This document shows positions 16,477-24,374 of a stretch of DNA of 64,000 bases, one piece after another. The notes under the pieces were generated by a model, which worked only from the letters and a program-made list of their open reading frames with translations, had not been told where the DNA came from and did no database searches. Where the stretch lies: contig NZ_JAOQJN010000003.1 of NCBI RefSeq assembly GCF_025567085.1, positions 62,001 through 126,000 on the forward strand. Direction: 5' to 3'. The first letter of the stretch is position 1, and the number at the start of each line of letters is the position of its first letter. A program made the position numbers and the translations under genes. The stretch comes from Bovifimicola ammoniilytica. Its GTDB lineage: Bacteria > Bacillota > Clostridia > Lachnospirales > Lachnospiraceae.

Positions 16477-17778
16477 CTACGATAAACTAATCATCCACTT
16501 GCGTTTCTTAAAAATAATCAGCGATACAACAAGCCTGAATATTTCTTCCGTAGTTAGCAGTGTATACACACCAACTATGCCCCACTTAAATACATGTGCT
16601 GCAAGCAGACACAGTGGAATTCCGATGCACCATGTGCCAACAATATCAATCACCATGATAATTTTGGTATTGCCGCCGCTTCTGATAATCCCACCGCCAA
16701 GAATCATATTTTCAACCTTGACCGGTGCATATAGTGCAAATACAATAAGCAGTATCTTTCCAAGTGCTTTTACGTTATCATCCACATGGTACAGTTTAGT
16801 ATAGACTCCTGCCATTGTAATAAGTAATGTAGACACCACAACTGCACCAGCCAGACCTGCATACATAATCTTTTTTGACTCTGTGTAAGCCTCATCATAC
16901 TCTTTCCTGCCAAGTCGCTTGCCAACCATTACCCCAGCAGCAGCTGACAATCCGCTAAGTGCTCCTACGATAAGCTCCTGTATAGGGCAGGTAAGTGTAT
17001 AAGCCGCCAGGTTAGAAGTTCCTAGATGTCCATATACTGCTGATTCAACATTCTGTCCAAGGCTCCATAAAAATTCACTGATGAGAATCGGCATAATCAT
17101 AATAAAATAGTCCTTAATAGTAATTTTACTGAAATGCACTGACCATACCGGTTTATCTCCATCTTTCCTGATACATATGGCAAATCCGGCAGCAATAACT
17201 CCAAGATTAAACAACTGTGAAATAAGTGTTGCAATCGCAGCGCCCTTTATTCCCATACATGGAAATCCGAATGTTCCAAATATCAGCAGATAATTAAGTC
17301 CTGTATTTACACCAACCGCTCCAAAGCTTGCTAGAAATGGTATAACAGCGTGTTCTCTGCATCGCAGCCATGATGATAAAATATTGCTTATTGCCATTGG
17401 TATATATGAAAAAGCTATAATTCTGAAATATACTGTACCTGTGTTTATAATACTTGCATCTGTAGTATAAAGTCCGAGAATCTGAGTTGAAAAGCATCCG
17501 GCAGTCAGCATGAATATTCCCGATATTAATATCCCACAAATAAGACTTACGTCAAAGCCGCACTATGCCTCTTCTGTATCTTCAGCACCAATAAACTGTG
17601 CGATTAATATCCCCGCAACCGTGCTTACCGCACCGATTACCACCGAAAAAATAAAAGAAAAATTACCACATAATCCAACTGCCGATATGTTAGTCTCACC
17701 TAATTGTCCAATCATAATCTGGTGGAGTACTGTATTTGCTAGAATTATCTCAATCGTATATAAAACTCCAATTTATAA
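16477..17778 (-). pseudogene. MATE-family efflux transporter gene, N-terminally truncated and interrupted by TAG
   Basis: The open part from 17511 encodes 344 residues with repeated membrane helices typical of the second half of MATE proteins. Upstream, in the same frame, GQLGETNISAVGLCGNFSF and GILIAQFIGAEDTEEA continue the first half but are cut by TAG at 17563-17565. Before about 17778 a TAA ends the frame, so the first 30 or so residues are missing. An internal start might give a partial protein, which would not transport. Confidence 0.8.
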
Positions 17779-17798
17779 ATTTTATCAAATTAGAATTT

Positions 17799-18224
17799 CT
17801 ATTTCTGCTGCCATACCATTAAATAATCTTTTTCCCCGGTAGTTTCATCCAGTCCACTATATTGAATCTCAAATCCTTCTCTCTGATAAAAAGATATGGC
17901 CGGTATATTTTTTTGATATACATTTAAAAGAAGTTTGCTACTTGTATCCTTTACATAATTCAGCAGAATTTTACCAATGCCCTGCGACTGCATTGCCTCA
18001 GAAACAAAAATACCTTCTATATATTCACCATTCATTCCGATAAAGCCCTGTATCTCATAATTATCTTCATAGACATAGACAGTTGCCTGCAGCAACAGTT
18101 CTTTCACAAGTTCCAAATTTTTTTTCCAATATTGAGCCGGGATAAAATAATGGGCCTTTATATTGGTATCCAACCATATGTCTGCAACTATATTGATATC
18201 TGCTTTTCGTAATTCTCTAATCAT
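17799..18224 (-). CDS. GNAT-family N-acetyltransferase
   Basis: This is a 141-residue GNAT protein. The acetyl-CoA pyrophosphate loop is QSQGIGKILLNYV (Q-x-x-G-x-G), and the C-terminal IPAISFYQREGFEIQ is typical of small-molecule acetyltransferases of the YjaB/PhnO-like groups. The acceptor is unknown. It reads away from the broken MATE gene. Confidence 0.85.
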   Translation of the reverse strand: MIRELRKADINIVADIWLDTNIKAHYFIPAQYWKKNLELVKELLLQATVYVYEDNYEIQGFIGMNGEYIEGIFVSEAMQSQGIGKILLNYVKDTSSKLLLNVYQKNIPAISFYQREGFEIQYSGLDETTGEKDYLMVWQQK

Positions 18225-18266
18225 AGCAAAAAACTCTCCTTCTACTTCCGATTTATCAAACTTATT

Positions 18267-18665
18267 TTATTTCTGTTGAATCATCTTAAAATGCTTCAAT
18301 GCCTCCACAATTGCACTCTTCTTATCTTCTAGACACTGCGGCTGCCTACTTTCTTCATTTTTAGATAAATTAGGACTTGGAACAAGTTCCAAGTCTGTCG
18401 CGACAGTCGTCGAATTGCCCTGCATACCCCTTCTACAGACAGGGCATTTAATAATTCCGGATAAATTATGCTCATGTAGGGTGCTATGCGTTTTTACCTG
18501 TAAAACACCTGTTTTCTGACACTTTCTGTATGCCTGATTCCACATTTTTTCTGATATGATTGCCTCATGGATTCCATCATTTAACATGTATTCCTTTTGT
18601 TTTACAATATGATATTCATTCCTTGTCCCCGGAATCTTCTCATTTTTTCTTCTACCAATTGCGTG
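18267..18665 (-). pseudogene. Internal fragment of a large serine recombinase
   Basis: Residues KIPGTRNEYHIV, HEAIISEKMWNQA and SGIIKCPVCRRGMQGN are the recombinase domain end and the zinc-ribbon of a large serine integrase. The catalytic resolvase domain upstream and the coiled-coil downstream are absent. It is a leftover of an excised or deleted mobile element, unlike the complete recombinases at 58-63 kb. Confidence 0.8.
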
Positions 18666-18704
18666 TTAACTAGTTAAGTAACTCTTTTCAGTAATTTCCT
18701 CCAC

Positions 18705-18785
18705 CATTTTCTTTCAAACGCTCGTCATCTATCGTATGCTTTATATGTTCACTTATATTTAATTTACTGCATTGATACAAATAGA
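18705..18785 (-). pseudogene. Short fragment of a RhuM-like gene
   Basis: About 50 bp (18732-18781) match, with few differences, the RhuM-like gene at 49971-50348 around CSKSNISEHIKHIFEEG. Only this HTH-like piece survives, followed by a stop. Confidence 0.55.
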
Positions 18786-18892
18786 GTAAAATTTTTGTCA
18801 GTTGAATAAATAAAAAAGTGAGAGTAATCGTTAAACCTTTGATATAATAGTTTCAACCAAAAAAACAATAACAAAGGATACTACTCTCATAA

Positions 18893-19326
18893 ACATTATA
18901 TCATTATTAGAAACATTAGTTAATACCCTTTTTGAAGCAGAAGGTAAATTTTTTAAAAATCCTAAAGATTTCTATTCTTTAGAAAAGGCTGAAGTTATGT
19001 TGCTTACAGAGGCTCTTAAAACCAGCTACAACGAAGCAACAAGAGTGTTGTCATCAAAACAAAGAATAACTAAAACTACAGTGATGAATAAGGTTTATAG
19101 TCTCGCAGATGAGGTACCATATGAAGCACCAAAAGAAGTTAAAACAGTGGATTACTTATTTATTGAGGCTGACGAAGATCATATAGCAGAACAGCATGGT
19201 AATGCAAATAATTCAAAAGATAATAAAAGCTTTATTTCAAAACTGATATATATTTATGAATGCAAGAAAGAATCGGAAGGATGCTCCGTTAGAAAAGAGC
19301 TTATTAATTCGTATTATTATAGTGTT
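18893..19326 (+). pseudogene. 5' part of an ISLre2-family transposase
   Basis: The frame reads through LLETLVNTLFEAEGKFF and FIEADEDHIAEQHGN, the latter matching the first DDE-region motif of ISLre2 transposases (YLFIEADEDHxAxQ). The protein stops shortly after KELINSYYY, less than half of the usual length, where it runs into an XRE gene on the other strand. The upstream 18790-18890 segment probably holds the IS left end. The element is dead. Confidence 0.65.
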
Positions 19327-19524
19327 TTCATGAAAAGAAAGTAATGTATCAAGTGAAATATCAAGCAGTCTCGCAATTGGTGCCAGCAGTTCAATATCCT
19401 GCTTGGAATTACTATTCTCCCATTTGTTTACAGCCGGTGTCGTCACGCCTAATCTGTTTGCCATCTCCTCCTGCGTCATACCAGCTTCTTTTATATATTT
19501 TTTTATAACAACGCCTATATCCAT
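19237..19524 (-). pseudogene. XRE-family regulator truncated by the ISLre2 remnant
   Basis: The first 65 or so residues are a sound HTH (KKYIKEAGMTQEEMANRLGV, then TTPAVNKWENSNS) and the start of the usual LLDISLDTLLSFHE region. After FHE the frame enters antisense ISLre2 sequence and ends at 19237 with an unrelated tail. AGGAG fits the ATG at 19524. The HTH domain could still be expressed with a foreign tail. Confidence 0.7.
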
Positions 19525-19737
19525 TTGCTTCATCTCCTAAATAATTCAAAAGCTTTTGTATACTCAGCATATCAGATTCATATAGATTGCACAATTGAGC
19601 AATGTTTAATCTTTATTCAAATTAATTAACCAGCAGGAAATGTTACATAATTTATCTGCTGGCTTGGTGGCTTTGATACTTCTTAGGTTGACGGCTAGAT
19701 ACGCATTAGAGATGTCTCCATCCAAATGCTGTTCTAG

Positions 19738-19755
19738 CAAGGGATTTTTCCCTTG
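19738..19755 (-). repeat. Small hairpin in the mobile-DNA remnant
   Basis: CAAGGG and CCCTTG pair around a 6-nt loop. The surrounding 19550-19800 region, between the XRE and Maff2 remnants, has no recognisable gene. Confidence 0.4.
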
Positions 19756-19801
19756 AACCCTTTGTTTATTATATGTGGTGGCGCTTTTTGCCCCCATTTT
19801 A

Positions 19802-19873
19802 TCATTTTGGTGGTGCTTTCCGTGCGATAACGAGTGTCTGAAGTACGCCTACTGCTGAGTTGAAAAATGCCAT
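19802..19873 (-). pseudogene. Truncated Maff2-family conjugative-element protein
   Basis: A strong AGGAGG precedes an ATG at 19873 encoding MAFFNSAVGVLQTLVIA, the conserved start of Maff2 proteins of Firmicutes conjugative elements, which are about 60 residues. After that the frame reads RKAPPK and stops, so the membrane segment is lost. It marks the remains of an integrative conjugative element. Confidence 0.7.
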
Positions 19874-19973
19874 AATAAAATCCTCCTGTTTTCTTAAAAA
19901 TTTGTTTTTGGTTTCTTTGTATTTAGCTGTCCTTTCAAAGCCCCGTCGACTGAACTTTGAAAATGCGCGCATT

Positions 19974-20007
19974 AAAAAAAGCCCCTAATGCAACTGCACT
20001 AGAAGCT
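19974..20007 (-). terminator. Intrinsic terminator
   Basis: On the minus strand, AGC-CTA-TGCA arms pair with TGCA-TAG-GCT around a short loop, followed by seven Ts. It lies about 70 bp past the stop of the small basic protein gene at 20079-20330. Confidence 0.75.
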
Positions 20008-20078
20008 CTTTCTCAAAATTAAAAACTACAACAAAAAAGCATCAACTATAATCGATTGATGCTCTCTTACTTTCATGA

Positions 20079-20330
20079 TTAGTCAAAATCATATGGATTG
20101 CTGTAACACATCCAATCAAGCGGATACATGACACCATATTCCGCCTCGAATTCAGCCTGGCGTTTTGCACGCTTCTTAGCTTGATTTGCCGATGCTTTCT
20201 TGGACTGTTTCTTAGTCGCCTGATCATTAGCAACTCTTGCCTTGTAGGCCTTGTTGTTTGGATTATGCTGATTAGCGTAATTATCCAATTCTTTTTGACT
20301 GTGTGTCTTAGATGATACACCTTTTGCCAT
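20079..20330 (-). CDS. Small basic protein of a conjugative element
   Basis: This is an 83-residue protein starting MAKGVSSKTHSQKELDNYA, very rich in Lys, Gln and Ala in the middle (TKKQSKKASANQAKKRAKRQ) with an acidic, aromatic tail. Proteins beginning like this are common beside Maff2 genes in Firmicutes integrative elements; their role is unknown. AAGGAG fits the ATG at 20330. It has its own terminator. With the Maff2 scrap it is what remains of the element. Confidence 0.6.
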   Translation of the reverse strand: MAKGVSSKTHSQKELDNYANQHNPNNKAYKARVANDQATKKQSKKASANQAKKRAKRQAEFEAEYGVMYPLDWMCYSNPYDFD

Positions 20331-20513
20331 GACTATTATCTCCTTTCTACCTGAATTCCATAGCAGCAACCACGCACCAGATAGCGGACAATACTGTCAC
20401 CTTCTTAGCTGAATCTGAAAAATCAGATTATCCGTGCATTTATTGTTTCTCAGGTTTGGAGACTAATTTTTACCGAAATAAAAATTATCAATAACATTTT
20501 AGCCAAGACATCT

Positions 20514-21972
20514 CTAATAACAGCAAGGTCTTCTATGGTAAAATATAAATCATAGGAGGCCTTTTATTATGGCAAGAAGAGAAAAGAAACCTGTACACAA
20601 AGTAGTAATGGCAGAAGGAAAGCGAAACATCATTCAGCAACTTCTTCAGGAGTATGATATTGAAACCGCTGAAGATATCCAGGATGCTCTTAAGGATCTG
20701 CTTGGCGGCACCATCAAAGAGATGATGGAAGCAGAAATGGATGATCATCTTGGCTACCAGAAATCTGAACAATCTGATAGCGATGATTACCACAATGGAT
20801 ATAAATCAAAGCGTGTAAACAGCAGCTATGGCAGCATGTATATCGATGTTCCACAGGACCGCAAATCGACATTTGAGCCACAGATTGTAAAGAAACGTCA
20901 GAAGGATATTTCTGATATCGATCAGAAGATTATTTCCATGTATGCGAAAGGGATGACGACCCGGCAAATATCCGAAACCATCGAAGATATCTACGGTTTT
21001 GAAACATCAGAAGGCTTTATTTCAGACGTTACAGATAAAATTCTGCCTCAGATCGAAGACTGGCAAAATCGACCGCCGAATGAGGTATATCCAATCCTCT
21101 ATATAGATGCCATCCATTATTCCGTACGCGATAATGGAGTGATCAGAAAGCTGGCTACCTACGTCATTCTTGACATCAATACAGAAGGGAAAAAAGAGGT
21201 TCTTTCAAGCACTGTCGGTGATAATGAAAGTTCAAAATACTGGCTGTCTGTCCTGAATGAGCTGAAGAATCGTGGTGTAAAAGATATCCTGATTATCTGT
21301 GCTGACGGTCTTAGTGGTATTAAAGAGGCAATTGCCGCTGCATTCCCCAAAACGGAGTATCTGAGATGTATTGTACATCAGGTAAGAAACACTCTAAAAT
21401 ATGTTCCAGATAAGGACAGAAAAGCGTTCGCTTCCGACCTAAAAACGATTTACCATGCTTCCGATGAAGAAAAGGCTAGACTGGCTCTGGATCGCGTTAC
21501 TGAAAAATGGACCACAAAATACCCGAATTCTATGAAACGCTGGTATGATAACTGGGATGCAATAACGCCGATTTTCAAGTTCTCACCGGATGTCAGAAAG
21601 GTTATTTACACGGTCAATGCAATCGAAAGTCTGAATTCTACCTACCGTAAGCTCAACCGCCAGAGAAGCGTATTTCCTAGTGATACAGTGCTCCTGAAAG
21701 CCCTGTACCTGACAACTTTCGAGGCCACTAAAAAATGGACTATGAGCATTCGGAACTGGGGACAGATCTACGGTGAACTCAGCATTATGTACGAGGGAAG
21801 ACTCCCAGAATAGCAGAATCTGTATGCATGATGAGAAGGACGTCTTTGACGTCCGCTCTTGACATGCCTGAAATCATGTCGTATATATAAAACAAGAGCT
21901 GGAAGCTCCAATTTAGTGCTTCCAGTTCAATCATTATCATAGAAGATTATTATTTACAGACTTTTCTTCATA
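20514..21972 (+). mobile_element. IS256-family insertion sequence, left inverted repeat missing
   Basis: Sequence shared with the second IS256 copy (32592-33020) starts at 20514. That copy continues outward into TATTTACAGAAAAAGTTTC, its probable terminal repeat, whereas this copy has unrelated DNA there. At the right, TATTTACAGA at 21951-21960 probably belongs to the right terminal repeat. Three hairpins follow the transposase gene (21838-21854, 21861-21880, 21896-21928). Without a left end the copy is probably immobile on its own. Confidence 0.75.
20569..21813 (+). CDS. IS256-family transposase, full length
   Basis: This 414-residue mutator-type transposase has the usual family length. Acidic catalytic residues lie in ILYIDAIHYSVRD and ILIICADGLSGIKEA, and the C-terminal glutamate is in YTVNAIESLNSTYRKL; the CIVHQVRNT motif is also present. 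AGGAGG precedes the ATG. It would cut and copy IS256 ends, and could in principle act on the intact end of the second copy. Confidence 0.93.
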   Translation: MARREKKPVHKVVMAEGKRNIIQQLLQEYDIETAEDIQDALKDLLGGTIKEMMEAEMDDHLGYQKSEQSDSDDYHNGYKSKRVNSSYGSMYIDVPQDRKSTFEPQIVKKRQKDISDIDQKIISMYAKGMTTRQISETIEDIYGFETSEGFISDVTDKILPQIEDWQNRPPNEVYPILYIDAIHYSVRDNGVIRKLATYVILDINTEGKKEVLSSTVGDNESSKYWLSVLNELKNRGVKDILIICADGLSGIKEAIAAAFPKTEYLRCIVHQVRNTLKYVPDKDRKAFASDLKTIYHASDEEKARLALDRVTEKWTTKYPNSMKRWYDNWDAITPIFKFSPDVRKVIYTVNAIESLNSTYRKLNRQRSVFPSDTVLLKALYLTTFEATKKWTMSIRNWGQIYGELSIMYEGRLPE

Positions 21973-21987
21973 GTCTCGAATATTTTA

Positions 21988-24171
21988 TTATCTAGCAGCT
22001 TCATTATGTTCACTCATATATTTTAATCTTTTTTCATGCAAAGTCTCTGTTTGACCCACAATAGCAACATTGTCATATATTCGTATTGATTTCCACCCCG
22101 TCACTTTACATCCCCAATTGTTTATTGTCATTTTTTCCCCTTTATACATCACATATTTATCATCTAACAACTCTGCTTCTGAATCTTTTGCATCACACGA
22201 GTTAACTGTAATATAAAGTTTATCGCCTGGCTTTACTAAATTGAACTCAATTAACTTGTCCATTTTAGGGAATGCCGCTTCTGTTCTTTTCTTACTGCTC
22301 TTCTGTATAGCACCCAAATCAATTTTGGGTTGGGGCATACAATAATCCAATATAATCTCAACCATTTCTTTGCCTCTCTCTTTAATATTTGAGTACATAG
22401 TAAAAGAATTGTATTCCTTTAACTCTATTGCGGTATTTTGTCTTCCAGAATTTTTGTCTCTATAATAAATTCTTAGATTTCCTATTTTATTTAATATTTG
22501 ACTTATGAAAGTATCATAATCCATTCCCTCAACAACAATATCTTTTGGAAAATCATGTCCTGGTTTAAGAACTAAAGTATTGGTATTCTCATCTTTATAA
22601 TATTTGTATTTTGCATCCTCGATTTTCGGTGTCTGCACTAGCAAATGGTCCAAACTGAATGCATCACTAAATGAGTCAAATAAGGTATAAGCTTGATCAT
22701 ACGAAATAACTGGAATACCCTTTGAAACAGTTGTTGATTCATATAACGCCAATAATGCACATGTAAGTTTCTTGTTTTGATTATATGCATCTATTCCCAT
22801 TAACTCTGCTTTTAATTTCTCTGATGTAATTCCTTTATTCAAATACTCAAAAGCTAGAGAAGTTATAACATTATCTTTTATGACCGCTTTGTTATCGTAT
22901 ATTTCATTCATAATACTTGAAAACATAGTAATTGCATCTTTGCTATCTCTATCACTAATAGTAAGGAACTTCACCATAAATCCCACCGTTTCAGTTACAA
23001 TTTCTACCACGTCATCCTTAGCAATTTTGCCTTCACTATAATCAACAAGCATTCTCAAAAACAATGCTTTAGGGTGCTTATATGAAACTTCTGTAAATAT
23101 TTTATAATAAAATCTAAACTTATTATTCTTTATAAGGTTATTTGCCTTATCTGTATCTGACAACATAATATAGTAATCAACCTTATTATACATATCATCT
23201 AATAACTTCTTAAAAGCTTCTTTTTTTGTTGAAACCTTGTAATAAGGCATCATATCACGAGTAGCAATTGTTTTAAAATTCTCCACCGAAATATTCTGTC
23301 TATAAAAACACAAATAAGCTTTTATAAAATTATAGAGATAATCGTATAAATTATCATTTGTTTTTATTATTAACTGTCCCCATTTATCTAAATATGTAGC
23401 GTAATCACTTTCATCAAGTTTTGAAAATATATATGTTTTTATCAAGTCAATATCGTCAAGTTTTTTTCCTTTACTATTAATTGATTCAAACATAGAAAAC
23501 ACCTTTCCCTTTTTACAATTGGCCTCAACAACAATGAATTGTACATATTGCAACAAATATTCTGCATAATCCAAGATTATAGAGCAATCCGTTTTCATTA
23601 ACATACTCTTGAGTTTCTCCGTTATAAATAAGTAATTATGTATCACTCGCTCCTCAAACTTTGATGATGTTTTATATTCCTTGCAATATTGTTCAAGGTC
23701 TTTTGCATTATCAAAACCTTTATTAAACAAATCAGAAAAACACTTTTTTTCAATACTGTTCAATGTAACTACCGGCAAATTCTTCTTATATTCTCGATTT
23801 ACTACTTTCCACAGTGCTCCCTTAACTCTATTTAATGTTAAATCCTTTTCAGGAACACCACTGATTAGTGCTAACGAATATACCACAAGCAAAATCAAAG
23901 AAAAAGTCGTAATACGTTGTTGTCCATCTATAATATCATATCTCGATATTCTGCCATTTACTTTATTGTTTATATCATACACAATGATGTTTCCTGTATA
24001 ATATCCATCTTCCCTATCTTCTGCATTAAATGCCTCGCTTATATCAGTAAGAAGTACTTCTATCTGCTCCTTATCCCATGAATAAGGTCGTTGATAAACC
24101 GGAACTTCATATATTAATTCAAAAAGTGTTTCCAAATTCCACATATGTGGATCAAGTATTTTTTGTGCCAT
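21988..24171 (-). CDS. DUF262 (GmrS-like) protein with DUF1524-like remnant and C-terminal modified-DNA-reader-like domain
   Basis: This is a 727-residue protein. Residues 10-260 are a DUF262/ParB-like nucleotide-handling domain: VPVYQRPYSWDKEQIE, YDIIDGQQRITTF and FESINSKGKKLDDIDLIKTY. A helical middle follows. Around residues 515-580, SLDHLLVQTP and IGNLRIYYRDKNSGRQ recall the DUF1524 HNH nuclease, but the HNH triad looks incomplete. Residues 650-720 (PGDKLYITVN, VMYKGEKMTINNWG, WKSIRIYDN) resemble RAMA/DUF4357-like tails found with restriction systems. DUF262-DUF1524 proteins such as GmrSD cut modified DNA. AGGAGAGG fits the ATG at 24171. It is divergent from the double methyltransferase gene. 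Confidence 0.75.
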   Translation of the reverse strand: MAQKILDPHMWNLETLFELIYEVPVYQRPYSWDKEQIEVLLTDISEAFNAEDREDGYYTGNIIVYDINNKVNGRISRYDIIDGQQRITTFSLILLVVYSLALISGVPEKDLTLNRVKGALWKVVNREYKKNLPVVTLNSIEKKCFSDLFNKGFDNAKDLEQYCKEYKTSSKFEERVIHNYLFITEKLKSMLMKTDCSIILDYAEYLLQYVQFIVVEANCKKGKVFSMFESINSKGKKLDDIDLIKTYIFSKLDESDYATYLDKWGQLIIKTNDNLYDYLYNFIKAYLCFYRQNISVENFKTIATRDMMPYYKVSTKKEAFKKLLDDMYNKVDYYIMLSDTDKANNLIKNNKFRFYYKIFTEVSYKHPKALFLRMLVDYSEGKIAKDDVVEIVTETVGFMVKFLTISDRDSKDAITMFSSIMNEIYDNKAVIKDNVITSLAFEYLNKGITSEKLKAELMGIDAYNQNKKLTCALLALYESTTVSKGIPVISYDQAYTLFDSFSDAFSLDHLLVQTPKIEDAKYKYYKDENTNTLVLKPGHDFPKDIVVEGMDYDTFISQILNKIGNLRIYYRDKNSGRQNTAIELKEYNSFTMYSNIKERGKEMVEIILDYCMPQPKIDLGAIQKSSKKRTEAAFPKMDKLIEFNLVKPGDKLYITVNSCDAKDSEAELLDDKYVMYKGEKMTINNWGCKVTGWKSIRIYDNVAIVGQTETLHEKRLKYMSEHNEAAR

Positions 24172-24177
24172 TTTCAT

Positions 24178-24374
24178 CCTCTCCTACTTTTTCATTGTCT
24201 ACTTGCTAACTATTTGTCCCTTTTTTACTTTCTTTATTATTTTCTGTTTCTATTATACCATATACTATTGCATCTTGCCTTCATTTTCTCGATGCAAATT
24301 ATTTTCCATATTTTTTTATTTGTGATTGTTTTTTTTCATTCCACTCATTATAATAGAGCACGGAGGAATATATC
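24178..24374. promoter_or_regulatory. Divergent AT-rich promoter region of the restriction-like locus
   Basis: This 197-bp, pyrimidine-rich gap separates the DUF262 gene (minus) and the double methyltransferase gene (plus). It should hold both promoters; TTATAATAGAG just upstream of the methyltransferase site is a candidate -10. No inverted-repeat operator was seen. Confidence 0.3.
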
